Positions 8,339 through 16,383 of a stretch of DNA of 64,000 nucleotides are shown here, one piece after another; the first letter of the stretch is position 1, and every line of letters starts with the position of its first letter. The position numbers were made by a program, and so were the translations under genes. Under the pieces are notes generated by a model. It did no database searches. It had not been told where the DNA came from and worked only from the letters and a program-made list of their open reading frames with translations. Source of the stretch: Bacillota bacterium (GTDB lineage: Bacteria; Bacillota; Clostridia; Lachnospirales; Lachnospiraceae); assembly GCA_023408815.1 (NCBI GenBank), contig JAEYJO010000080.1, forward strand, positions 1-64,000. Direction: 5' to 3'.

Positions 8339-8382
8339 TATTTATAGGAAAGCCATTATTTGGCTGGTTCCAGGAGGTTTTA

Positions 8383-9687
8383 ATGGGAGAAAGTATTTTT
8401 TATCAATTATTGTGGCTGTTTCTTCTGTATTCCTTTATTGGATGGCTGGGAGAAACCTGCATAACGGTTATGAAGACGAAGGTATTTTCTAACAGAGGTA
8501 TATTGAGCGGACCGTTCTGCGTCGTATACGGTATCTGTGCGGTCATTATGACTGTAGGTTTTAATGACTTAAAGGAATCGTGGATTTTCCTGTTTTTGGG
8601 ATGTATGAGCGTTAGCACGGTAATCGAGTGGATAGCCGCACATATGCTGGAAAAGACAGGGCAAAGCCGATGGTGGAATTACTCCAATAAGAAATGGAAT
8701 CTGGACGGATATGTCTGTCTTCAATACTCTGTGGCCTGGGGAATCCTGGGAGTGCTGGGACTTAAGTATGTGAATCCGTTGCTTTTAAGTTTCTATGAAA
8801 TGTTTCCGGCAACCGTTATGAAAATTGTCCTATGGACAGTGGCGGCAATAATGCTAATGGACGGAGCCGGTTCTTATATGGTTGCTGCCGGAATACAGGA
8901 GCGGTTCCCGAATGCGGAAAAGATGAAACACCGGCTGGGAAATATCAGTATCCGCCTTGGAAACTATATTGCGGATTACATCAATAGGCGTATGGAACGG
9001 GCTTATCCCAAGCGGCAGAAGCAGCAAAAAAGCCGCGTAAAGGAGACGGTATTTGCAAAGGGCTGCGGATTTTATAAGCTGGTCCTGTTGTTTTTTATCG
9101 GAGCCTTTCTGGGGGACATTATCGAAACGATATTTTGCAGACTCACTGCCGGAGTGTGGATGAGTCGCAGCAGTGTGGTATGGGGCCCTTTTAGCATTGT
9201 CTGGGGATTGGCGATCGTGTTGGCTACCGCTCTTTTACATAACCATAGGCATAAATCGGACAGTTTCGTGTTTCTGTTCGGAACTGTACTTGGGGGTGTG
9301 TATGAATACCTATGCAGCGTGTTTACGGAGGCCGTGTTCGGTCAGGTGTTTTGGGACTACAGCGAGATCCCCTTTAATCTGGGAGGAAGAATCAACCTGC
9401 TATACTGCTTTTTCTGGGGAATAGCGGCGGTCATCTGGCTGAAAAGACTATATCCGGTTTTGTCGGAAAAAATAGAAAAGCTTCCGATGAAAATGGGTAA
9501 AATTTTCACATGGTCTTTTCTCGTGTTTATGATTTGTAATATAGCCATGTCCGGGATGGCATTGACACGCTATACGGAAAGAGCGTATGGAGTAAGCCCG
9601 GAGAGCAGGCTGGAGGAATGGATAGATGAGCGTTTTGGCGATGAGGTAATGGAGAGGATTTATCCGAATGCTAAAACTACGTCGTGA
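8383..9687 (+). CDS. Two-domain CmpB-like (ABC_trans_CmpB, PF06541-type) membrane protein
   Basis: A 434-residue protein with two copies of the same multi-helix domain. Copy one (about 5-170) has SFIGWLGETCITVM, RGILSGPFCVVYG and RWWNYSNKKWNLDGYVCLQ. Copy two (about 230-395) has FFIGAFLGDIIETIFC, SVVWGPFSIVWG and VFWDYSEIPFNLGGRINLLY. The aromatic-Asp-Tyr-Ser signature is typical of the family named putative ABC-transporter type IV, whose role is not established. The ribosome binding site AGGAGG is 6-7 bases before the ATG. It follows the MarR gene by 44 bp and may be in the same operon. A single-domain relative occurs at 56699. Confidence 0.75.
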   Translation: MGESIFYQLLWLFLLYSFIGWLGETCITVMKTKVFSNRGILSGPFCVVYGICAVIMTVGFNDLKESWIFLFLGCMSVSTVIEWIAAHMLEKTGQSRWWNYSNKKWNLDGYVCLQYSVAWGILGVLGLKYVNPLLLSFYEMFPATVMKIVLWTVAAIMLMDGAGSYMVAAGIQERFPNAEKMKHRLGNISIRLGNYIADYINRRMERAYPKRQKQQKSRVKETVFAKGCGFYKLVLLFFIGAFLGDIIETIFCRLTAGVWMSRSSVVWGPFSIVWGLAIVLATALLHNHRHKSDSFVFLFGTVLGGVYEYLCSVFTEAVFGQVFWDYSEIPFNLGGRINLLYCFFWGIAAVIWLKRLYPVLSEKIEKLPMKMGKIFTWSFLVFMICNIAMSGMALTRYTERAYGVSPESRLEEWIDERFGDEVMERIYPNAKTTS

Positions 9688-9907
9688 TTCTGTAGAAAAG
9701 GACCGTTTTTATTATCAGCCATAGGATAAGAAGCCAGACAACAAGTATAGGTATGGCATAGTACCATTTCTTCGGTTTCCCGCTTTGCCAGATATGTTCG
9801 GCTTCCGCTTTGCAATTTTGGTAACGTAGTACCACTATGCCCCCAAAATTGCGCCTTGCCTCCCCAAAAGTGTAACACTCAGCCCGGTACAAGCAGTTTT
9901 CAGACAC
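9677..9907 (-). CDS. Doubtful small tail-anchored membrane peptide
   Basis: This frame would give 76 residues ending in one hydrophobic helix (AIPILVVWLLILWLIIKTVL). Its start (GTG at 9907) lies inside a repeated sequence, AAGGTGTGTCTGAAA at 9898-9912 read on the minus strand, with no convincing ribosome binding site. Another frame covers the same stretch. It may be a non-autonomous mobile element rather than a gene. Kept only because the hydrophobic tail is well formed. Confidence 0.2.
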   Translation of the reverse strand: MSENCLYRAECYTFGEARRNFGGIVVLRYQNCKAEAEHIWQSGKPKKWYYAIPILVVWLLILWLIIKTVLFYRITT

Positions 9908-9943
9908 ACCTTAGTGAGAAGGATCCCTGCCATGTCTTTGAAG

Positions 9944-10276
9944 TCAACAATCTAACGTTTCTGTAAATATAGTTTGAATTATTTTATACGGAACTTCCTG
10001 ATGAAGATAAACTTGCAGCATTCCTTTTGGCGTGACTTTATAACCTTCCAGTTGAGATTTATAATCGACAATGGCAGCAGCCTCTACATTGACATGGTCA
10101 TTAAACGGAATAAGACGGACGAACCTTTCGCCTGCATAAAAGCTTGGCAGCTTCGCCCACATCTTTTCCTCTATTTCGCAGGATACGCTTTTATAGATGT
10201 TCTCCCGCAGTCTGCTAAACAATAATTGAATTTCTTCGTTATAGTTATCAATATAACTTTGAATATCCTGATTCAT
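9944..10276 (-). CDS. DUF1801 / YdhG-like protein
   Basis: A 110-residue protein starting MNQDIQSYIDNYNEEIQ and containing EEKMWAKLPSFYAGERFVRLIPFNDHVN, which fits the DUF1801 (YdhG) fold of small alpha/beta proteins of unknown function found in many Firmicutes. The ATG at 10276 is chosen because family members begin about here. The frame continues upstream for another 30 codons through a repeated leader (10274-10378). That leader carries GAGAAAGG about 13 bases before the ATG. Confidence 0.65.
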   Translation of the reverse strand: MNQDIQSYIDNYNEEIQLLFSRLRENIYKSVSCEIEEKMWAKLPSFYAGERFVRLIPFNDHVNVEAAAIVDYKSQLEGYKVTPKGMLQVYLHQEVPYKIIQTIFTETLDC

Positions 10277-10378
10277 AAAAATTACCATACCTTTCTCAAA
10301 GCCTGCAAACTTTGGGCCGCAGGCACAACATTTGCAAGCATAATAAATTATGCTGTGAAAAATCAATTTTTCACACTA
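10274..10378 (-). repeat. Structured leader repeat, copy 1 (before DUF1801 gene)
   Basis: Read on the minus strand this segment has three consecutive inverted repeats: GTGAAAAATT/ATTTTTCAC, GCATAAT-TT-ATTATGC, and CCTGC...GCAGG. It then has GAGAAAGG and the ATG of the downstream gene. A second copy with about 90 percent identity, in the same orientation and at the same distance from a start codon, lies at 33875-33976 before an unrelated gene. Both copies are preceded by a GGAGG-like sequence. Confidence 0.75.
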
Positions 10379-10745
10379 TCCTCCTCGTTTTCGATATCTG
10401 CAAATTTCGGCGAAAGTATAATATTTGAAAAAAATGCAGCATCGTCTCAGCATTACGATTTTACCATATAATGAATCGATTTGTGAAATGATTTTATATA
10501 AAACAGATGATTCAGCAAATCAGGAGTATATCCGAATAAAAATATAATATGACATGCTGTTGACTACTTAAAATGTTATAATTTCTCCAGGGTGTGTCTG
10601 AAAGCTCATTGTGTCGAACCGGATACTTCTCTTAGTGTTATACAAGCAATTTTCAGATAAGCCCTAAGGATAAGTTCAGGAATCAAAATAGATATCAAGA
10701 TATACTGGGAAGGTAATTAAAGTATGAAAGGAGCGTAGCATAAAA
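10277..10745. other. Repeat-rich intergenic region
   Basis: Apart from the leader repeat (to 10378) and a small inverted-repeat element at 10589-10665, this stretch is AT-rich and shows no convincing open reading frame. A GAAAGGAGCG ribosome binding site for the next gene is at the right end. Confidence 0.5.
10589..10665. mobile_element. Short MITE-like element with imperfect terminal inverted repeats
   Basis: AGGGTGTGTCTGAAA (10589-10603) is mirrored by TTTCAGATAAGCCCT (10651-10665), 12 of 15 matching. A further related end lies at 9898-9912. Ends of this type resemble those of IS5/ISL2-like elements. No coding capacity is present. Confidence 0.4.
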
Positions 10746-11570
10746 ATGATAGAGATACCGGAAAGTCTGACGTTGGCAAAGCAACTGACCAATACGGTCA
10801 AAGGAAAGAAAATAACGGAGGTGGAAACCGAGCATACGAAACATTCCTTTGCCTGGTATACTGATGAACCGCAGGAGTATGCCGGAAAGCTTCAGGGAAA
10901 AACAGTAGGAGAAATCCATGGAATCGGAAGCATGGTGGAGATGGAAGTAGAGGACTACAGGTTTACGGTGGGAGACGGAACGAATATCAGATATTTTGGA
11001 AAGGGAGAAAAGCTTCCCGAAAGATATCAGATGAGGATAACCTTTGAGGACGAAAGTTCTCTCATATGTACAGTCCAGATGTATGGGGCGATGTTTTTGT
11101 TTAAGCCAGAGGAATACGATAATTTTTATTATCTCGTGGCGAAGGAAAAGCCCATGCCCGGAACAGAGGGCTTCGATTACCCGTATTTCCAGTCGTTAAG
11201 AGAGGAGTTAAGCGGGAAGCTTTCCGCAAAGGCGATGCTCGCTACCGAGCAGAGGATTCCGGGACTTGGCAACGGTGTATTGCAGGACATTCTTCTGGAG
11301 TCCGGAATCCATCCGAAGCAGAAAATAGGCAGTCTGCGCGAGCAGGATTGGAAGCATTTATATGCGGCAGTTACGAATGTCCTTCGGGAGATGACGGAAA
11401 AGGGCGGAAGAGATACTGAGAGAAATCTCTTCGGGCAAGCCGGAGGATACCGCACTAAGCTCAGTAAAAAGACACTTGGAGGCCCCTGTCCTTATTGCGG
11501 CAATCCCATACAGAAGACAGCTTACCTCGGAGGTGCGGTATATTTTTGTTCTCAGTGCCAGCGGGCTTGA
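10746..11570 (+). CDS. Fpg/Nei-family DNA glycosylase-like protein lacking the N-terminal proline
   Basis: A 274-residue protein with the Fpg/Nei layout: N-terminal beta-sandwich, helix-two-turn-helix (about 155-225, LATEQRIPGLGNGVLQDILL) and a C-terminal zinc finger with CPYC and CSQC. The N-terminus is MIEIPES. In active Fpg/Nei enzymes the residue after Met is the catalytic Pro (MPELPE); here it is Ile, while the following Glu is kept. It may have lost base excision or use another nucleophile, or serve as a lesion-binding protein. AAGGAG precedes the start. It is convergent with the ABC-2 operon. Confidence 0.82.
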   Translation: MIEIPESLTLAKQLTNTVKGKKITEVETEHTKHSFAWYTDEPQEYAGKLQGKTVGEIHGIGSMVEMEVEDYRFTVGDGTNIRYFGKGEKLPERYQMRITFEDESSLICTVQMYGAMFLFKPEEYDNFYYLVAKEKPMPGTEGFDYPYFQSLREELSGKLSAKAMLATEQRIPGLGNGVLQDILLESGIHPKQKIGSLREQDWKHLYAAVTNVLREMTEKGGRDTERNLFGQAGGYRTKLSKKTLGGPCPYCGNPIQKTAYLGGAVYFCSQCQRA

Positions 11571-11637
11571 TTTTGCCGGAAAATGCGGTATATTATTTTC
11601 TGCACACTTTTTCAACTCCGGAGGAAACTCCTTTGTT

Positions 11638-12411
11638 TCAAGACCCGCAGGAAGTATAATGCTTTACGCCGAACTTCCATAGCAGAAGGCAGGGAAGAAG
11701 GAATAAACAAGCAAGAAGCGGCAGCAGGCTATAGAATGGCTTGCCCCGGTCCAATAAATTTAAAAGCGGATAGTATTGAATCAAAGAATATGGGATGATG
11801 AAGGTGCAAAACTGCAGAACTCTTTTCCCGTAAATGTTCACCGGATATTTGCCGTATTCCCTCGCTCCGTCCGTCAGTACATTCATAAATTCCAGACCCT
11901 CCGTGGTAAAGAAGCATAGGGCGGCATAGATAAGAAAAATGCCGGTAAAAACAGCCGTACCGCCAATCAGCATGAAGATTACGGTGCCTATTTTCGTAAC
12001 ATCCCATGAAATGTTACTGTTTGCAATGCCATAAGCGAACATGACGATTGCCTGCAGTATTCTTCCGATGCGGGTGAATTCGAAGCGGCTGCCGAGAACC
12101 TGAAGGATCTCATTTCTTGGACGTACCATGACCCTGTCGAATTCCCCTTTTTTGATCATCTCCGGGAACATATCGAAGCCTCTGGCAAAGGCTTCTGCCA
12201 GAGAATACTCCATGAGTGTGATGCCAAAGCAAAGCAGAACCTCGCTGTAGGTGAAGCCCTCGACGCTTGAAAAGCGCTGGAACATAAAGTATATGCCGAG
12301 AAATACGTTGAAGGACACAAGAAATTGTCCGATGCAGGTGAGCAAAAAGGAGGTTTTATATTCCATAATGCTTTTAACGTGTATAAGAAAATATTTGCCG
12401 TATAATTTCAT
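11638..12411 (-). CDS. ABC-2 type exporter permease, subunit 2
   Basis: About 257 residues with six predicted membrane helices; the sequence (SFLLTCIGQFLVSFNVFLGIYFMF, then KGEFDRVMVRPRNEILQVLGSRFEF) is typical of ABC2_membrane_6 (DUF990) permeases. These pair with a second permease and one ATPase to export an unknown amphiphile. The second ATG (12411) is chosen over 12417 because AAAGGAG is then 9 rather than 3 bases away. Last gene of a minus-strand operon with 12427 and 13241. Confidence 0.8.
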   Translation of the reverse strand: MKLYGKYFLIHVKSIMEYKTSFLLTCIGQFLVSFNVFLGIYFMFQRFSSVEGFTYSEVLLCFGITLMEYSLAEAFARGFDMFPEMIKKGEFDRVMVRPRNEILQVLGSRFEFTRIGRILQAIVMFAYGIANSNISWDVTKIGTVIFMLIGGTAVFTGIFLIYAALCFFTTEGLEFMNVLTDGAREYGKYPVNIYGKRVLQFCTFIIPYSLIQYYPLLNLLDRGKPFYSLLPLLACLFLLPCLLLWKFGVKHYTSCGS

Positions 12412-12426
12412 TTTCATCGACTCCTT

Positions 12427-13230
12427 TCAGCCGCCTTGCAGCGAGATACGCTTCATTGCGAGGGAATTTAAGAGTTTTCCTATGAGAACAAGAATCAAAA
12501 GCCATAGGAACTGGAGCAAAATCGCTCGCCACATAGGAGAGCCGATCAAATCTCCGCTGTAAATCCGGAGAGGAACGTTCTGCATCGAAGCAAAGGGGAG
12601 CAGCTCCAGTATTTTCTTGATATTTTCAGGGAAAAAGGGTAACGGAATAATTGCGCCTGAGAAAAATTCCACCGTGGAAACAGCAACGATCCGGATTCCG
12701 GCTGGAGATATTGTAAAAAAGGAAATCATATAAACGAGCATGCAAAAAGCTACCGTTACCCCTGCTCCTGTAAGCATGGTGAGCAAAAAGAGCATGAGCG
12801 CCGGAAGGCTTTCGGGAAGCATCATTCCATAAGGCTCAGGCAGAAAGCCTGCCACAAGGAGTATTGGCATGCATCTGAGAACTGCTTTGGAAATTCTGTT
12901 GGCGAGACTTCTGGAAAACCACATGTTATATACATCGATAGGGCGGCACAGTTCATAGGCGACATTACCGCTTACGATGGAGTCGAAGATTTCGTTTTCC
13001 ATGAGCCATGCCATGAACAACGCGAGAAATGCCTGCTGCATCCAGATATAGGCGGAGACAGCCTGAAACGTCATCGGGAATACATCGGGATCCGCATTGT
13101 AAAAGGCGCGAAACATCATGATTTCCATCCCTCCCCATACGAACTGGGTAACGACTCCCGCGGCAGCGGCAGCCCGGTATTGAAGTCCCATAGAGAAGCG
13201 GAGGCGGAAAAATGCGATATATTTTTTCAT
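12427..13230 (-). CDS. ABC-2 type exporter permease, subunit 1
   Basis: About 267 residues, six membrane segments, starting MKKYIAFFRLRFSMGLQYR and containing FDSIVSGNVAYELCRPIDVYNMW, the same family as its neighbour (ABC2_membrane_6). The ATG at 13230 follows AAGGAGG at 6 bases. The longer open frame starting at 13293 would overlap the ATPase gene and lacks its own ribosome binding site. It probably forms the membrane channel together with the gene at 11638. Confidence 0.82.
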   Translation of the reverse strand: MKKYIAFFRLRFSMGLQYRAAAAAGVVTQFVWGGMEIMMFRAFYNADPDVFPMTFQAVSAYIWMQQAFLALFMAWLMENEIFDSIVSGNVAYELCRPIDVYNMWFSRSLANRISKAVLRCMPILLVAGFLPEPYGMMLPESLPALMLFLLTMLTGAGVTVAFCMLVYMISFFTISPAGIRIVAVSTVEFFSGAIIPLPFFPENIKKILELLPFASMQNVPLRIYSGDLIGSPMWRAILLQFLWLLILVLIGKLLNSLAMKRISLQGG

Positions 13231-13240
13231 ACCGGCCTCC

Positions 13241-14029
13241 TTATATGTCGTAGGTGCGGTAAAAATCCGCCAGAGCCGCTTCGGTACTTTCAAAATTCTT
13301 CCGGATATCGCGCAAAGTTCCGTCCAGGAGGATGTGCCCCTTGCCTATCAATATGACTCTGTTGGTCAATGCTTCGATGTCCTGCATATCGTGAGTTGTT
13401 AAAATGACAGTAGTGTTATTTTCTTTATTCAGTTGTAAAATAAACTCTCTGACGGCAAGCTTCGATACGGCATCCAATCCGATGGTGGGTTCGTCCAGAA
13501 AAAGTATGCGGGGATTATGTAAAAGCGAGGCCGCGATCTCACAGCGCATCCTCTGGCCTAAGGAAAGCTGTCTCGTAGGAGTTTTCAGCAGATCCGAAAG
13601 GTTCAGCATGGCGGTGAGCCGTTCCAGATTGCAGCGGTAGGAAGCGGTATCCATCTTGTAGATTTCCTTCAGCAGCTCGAAAGAATCTGCAACAGGAACG
13701 TCCCACCATAGCTGGGTACGCTGACCGAATACGACACCGATGTCTTTTACATGCTCGATACGGTTCTTCCACGGAACGCGTCCATTGATCAGACAAGTAC
13801 CGCTGTCCGGTGTTAGTATACCGCTTAGAATTTTGATGGTAGAGCTTTTTCCGGCTCCGTTGGGGCCGATGTAACCGACCATTTCTCCCTCCCCGATGGA
13901 AAAGGAGACATCATCCAGCGCATGGATATATTCGTAATCTCTGCGAAATAAAGCCTTGCATGCCGAATAAAATCCAGCGTCACGTTTAGAGACCTTGTAG
14001 GTCTTGCTTACATGTTCCAGTGTAATCAT
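13241..14029 (-). CDS. ABC-2 type exporter ATP-binding protein
   Basis: A 262-residue ATPase. Walker A is GPNGAGKSS (about 54-62), the signature is LSLGQRMR (about 155), Walker B is ILFLDEPTIGLD and the H-loop is LTTHDMQD. Phrases such as VVFGQRTQLWWDVPV place it with the ATPases that accompany ABC2_membrane_6 permeases. First gene of the three-gene minus-strand operon; an AGAGGAAG-like ribosome binding site precedes the ATG. Substrate unknown. Confidence 0.88.
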   Translation of the reverse strand: MITLEHVSKTYKVSKRDAGFYSACKALFRRDYEYIHALDDVSFSIGEGEMVGYIGPNGAGKSSTIKILSGILTPDSGTCLINGRVPWKNRIEHVKDIGVVFGQRTQLWWDVPVADSFELLKEIYKMDTASYRCNLERLTAMLNLSDLLKTPTRQLSLGQRMRCEIAASLLHNPRILFLDEPTIGLDAVSKLAVREFILQLNKENNTTVILTTHDMQDIEALTNRVILIGKGHILLDGTLRDIRKNFESTEAALADFYRTYDI

Positions 14030-14249
14030 GTTTGCTTCCTCTTAGTAGTAATATAATTTACAGTTACTTATATCTTGCCAAGTCGGTTTATAATTTTGGA
14101 TTTTGCCAAAAAAAGGCTGTGACAATTAATGAAGTGGATAATTGTTACTGTTCACTCTGTTCACAGTAACGGATACTTACAAGTGAAGCATAGTGTATCA
14201 CGGGCAGGGTTGCGCGTCAAGGAGGTATAATGATATAATTCCGTTATGG
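14030..14249. other. Intergenic region between divergent ABC-2 operon and HAD gene
   Basis: The stretch contains an imperfect dyad near 14145-14180 (TTACTGTTCACTCTGTTCACAGTAA), a plausible operator for the ABC-2 operon that starts at 14029. No open reading frame of note is present. The right part is interrupted by a MITE. Confidence 0.4.
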
Positions 14250-14428
14250 GATTAGGGTGTCAAAAGGTTCTTTTGCGAACATCTCCAGACAATATGCCCA
14301 AAACAAAAAGAACGAATGCGCCTATGAAAATATTTAGAACTTCTTATATATTGGAATTCGGAGCAGGAGTCTTTTTGTTTTGGGCATATTGACTCGAATA
14401 TTAAAAAAAACCTTTTGACACCCTAATC
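14250..14428. mobile_element. MITE copy 1 with ATTAGGGTGTCAA ends
   Basis: ATTAGGGTGTCAAAAGG at 14251-14267 is inverted at 14411-14427. The element is about 177 bp, has no coding capacity and can fold into one long hairpin (inner arms share CAATATGCCCAAAACAAAAA and its complement). It is flanked by CGTTATGGG (14242-14250) and CGTTATGGT (14428-14436), a 9-bp direct repeat with one mismatch that looks like a target-site duplication. Related copies lie at 50623-50858 and 35332-35377. Confidence 0.75.
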
Positions 14429-14457
14429 GTTATGGTTAATGAACAAGGAGAAACGGA

Positions 14458-15111
14458 ATGAAATATAAGTATTTGCTATTCGATTTGGATGGAACGCTGA
14501 CGGATCCCAAGGAGGGAATTACTACATCGGTACAATATGCGCTTAAGTCCTTTGGAATTGACGAGCCGGATTTGGATAAGCTGGAGCCCTTCATCGGTCC
14601 GCCGCTTAAGGACAGCTTCATGAAGTATTACGGCTTCAATGAGGAGCAGGCCCAAAGAGCAATTGTAAAATACAGGGAATGGTTTTCCCCCACAGGGATT
14701 TTTCAGAACAGAATATATCCGGGCACAGCAGAGATGCTGGCAGCGCTGAAAGATGAAGGAAAGGTGCTGGCAGTAGCATCCAGTAAACCCACCGTATTCG
14801 TAGAAAAGATATTGAGTCATTTTGAAATCCGCCAATATTTCGATGTGGTAGTAGGAAGTGAGCTAAACGGTGTGAGAGGAAGCAAAGAAGAAGTAGTAGA
14901 GGAAGCTCTTCGCCAGCTTTCCGCATGCATAGATAAAGAACATACCGCAATAATCGGCGATCGGGAATTCGATGTATTTGGAGGCAAGGAACACGGGCTG
15001 ACAACTGTGGGAGTGACCTTCGGCTATGCGGGAGAAGGTGAACTGGAGGCAGCAGGAGCCGACTATATCGTGAACACAGTAGAAGAATTGAGGAGGCTTT
15101 TGATACAATGA
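14458..15111 (+). CDS. HAD-superfamily phosphatase (phosphoglycolate phosphatase-like)
   Basis: A 217-residue protein with all HAD motifs: motif I FDLDGTLTD (residues 8-16), motif II around VASSKPT, the motif III lysine and motif IV GDREFDVFGG. The helical cap lies between motifs I and II, as in Gph/PgmB-type phosphatases. The natural substrate is uncertain (phosphoglycolate or another small sugar phosphate). ACAAGGAG precedes the ATG. Its stop overlaps the start of the next gene (ATGA), indicating coupling. Confidence 0.85.
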   Translation: MKYKYLLFDLDGTLTDPKEGITTSVQYALKSFGIDEPDLDKLEPFIGPPLKDSFMKYYGFNEEQAQRAIVKYREWFSPTGIFQNRIYPGTAEMLAALKDEGKVLAVASSKPTVFVEKILSHFEIRQYFDVVVGSELNGVRGSKEEVVEEALRQLSACIDKEHTAIIGDREFDVFGGKEHGLTTVGVTFGYAGEGELEAAGADYIVNTVEELRRLLIQ

Positions 15112-15995
15112 CACCCCAACCGGAAACTTCATTAAAAAAGACATGGAATATACTGATGCCCTTCGTGGTGTATTTTATCGCTCACGATCTGGCGCAGGTA
15201 CTGCTTGCATATCTTATGAATATGAGCTTGGGTTTGGGAGAAAGCTACGCGGAATATATTTTTGCCCATACCCAGACAGTAAACGCCGTCCTGAATGCCC
15301 TCTCCCTGTTAATCGGCATGGCCTTCGTCTGGCCTATGGCTAAGACAGAATTCCAGCTTGCCGGGCTGCTTCGCAAAAAACCCGGGGAAAACACTTCCCA
15401 GGCAGCGTCTCAGAGAGCGTCTAAAGCAAAGTTCCGGGCAATAAATCAGGCAATACCCGGAACAAGCGCTTTCGCAGCATATATTCTGCTGGCAATATTT
15501 GCAATAACGCTGGCTATGGGAACCAACCTTCTCCTATTGCTCACCGGAATAGCGGAGAGATCCGCCTCCTATCAGGACATAGCATCCAGACAATTCGGAG
15601 TGGCTTTTGCCGCAGGCATAATTATCTACGGCATCTTATCACCGCTTGCCGAGGAAATTGTATTCAGAGGCCTTATCTATAACCGAATGAAAAGATACTT
15701 CAATCCCGCACTATCCATTATCGTCTGCGGCATATTATTCGGCGGCTACCACGGCAATCTGGTACAAGGAATCTACGGCTGCATCCTCGGAATAGCGATT
15801 ACCTTCTCCTACGAATTATTCCAAACTTTCACTGCGCCCGTTCTCTTCCATTCCCTGGCTAATCTGAGCGTTTTCATGACTGCATACAGCAGTCAGGGAT
15901 TGACCGGAATGGCTACTATGTTAAATTGCTTGATTTTTCTGACAATTTCACTCATAAGCTTTTTCCTCATGTGGAAACTAAAAAAATATACATAA
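15108..15995 (+). CDS. CPBP-family intramembrane protease
   Basis: A 295-residue, multi-helix protein with the three signature motifs of the CPBP/Abi family (Rce1-like glutamic endopeptidases): EEIVFRGL (about 181), FGGYHGN (about 211) and HSLANL (about 248). Such proteins cleave near prenylated or hydrophobic peptides, or act in bacteriocin immunity. Translationally coupled to the HAD gene by an ATGA overlap. The substrate is not predictable from context. Confidence 0.85.
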   Translation: MTPQPETSLKKTWNILMPFVVYFIAHDLAQVLLAYLMNMSLGLGESYAEYIFAHTQTVNAVLNALSLLIGMAFVWPMAKTEFQLAGLLRKKPGENTSQAASQRASKAKFRAINQAIPGTSAFAAYILLAIFAITLAMGTNLLLLLTGIAERSASYQDIASRQFGVAFAAGIIIYGILSPLAEEIVFRGLIYNRMKRYFNPALSIIVCGILFGGYHGNLVQGIYGCILGIAITFSYELFQTFTAPVLFHSLANLSVFMTAYSSQGLTGMATMLNCLIFLTISLISFFLMWKLKKYT

Positions 15996-16199
15996 AATTT
16001 TTCCAAAAGCGTAATTTTTTTTAAAACAATAAATTCTGGACTTTGTAGAGCCTTTAGCCCAGAGTTTATCTGAAAAAACTAACAAATAGCATGAATAAAT
16101 CCGAAATAAAATAGTGAGAAAATATCGAATGAAGTCTGACAATAACCTGTGAATAAACCGAATAGTCAAATTATCAGACAATAATGACCAAAATAATTA
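15996..16199. other. Intergenic region upstream of gltB promoter
   Basis: AT-rich stretch with no convincing gene. It contains a weak dyad near 16040-16080 (TCTGGACTTTG... CCCAGAGT) but no clear terminator for the upstream operon. Confidence 0.35.
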
Positions 16200-16228
16200 T
16201 TTACAGCATAAAAAAATAGGTGTATAGT
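16200..16228 (+). promoter_or_regulatory. gltB promoter
   Basis: TTTACA (16200-16205) and TATAGT (16223-16228) are separated by 17 bp. Predicted transcription start is near 16235, about 150 bases ahead of the gltB ATG and just before a terminator-like hairpin. Confidence 0.6.
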
Positions 16229-16237
16229 AATTGCATA

Positions 16238-16279
16238 GGTCGCAAAGAAGCGTATTAAGAGCTTTTTGCGCCCTTTTTT
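16238..16279 (+). terminator. Leader terminator/attenuator candidate before gltB
   Basis: GGTCGCAAAGAAGC (16238-16251) pairs with GCTTTTTGCGCC (16261-16272), followed by a C and six T. It lies almost at the predicted 5' end of the gltB mRNA, so it could cut transcription short unless relieved. It could instead be a plain terminator for an unseen upstream transcript. Confidence 0.6.
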
Positions 16280-16383
16280 GTTATAAATTAAGCTATGAAT
16301 AAGATATTCATTAAGTTCCCCAAGGCCCAGGCTATTGCCAAACTCACAATTTCCTGCCGCCAACATATGAAAGGAGAAAAGAT

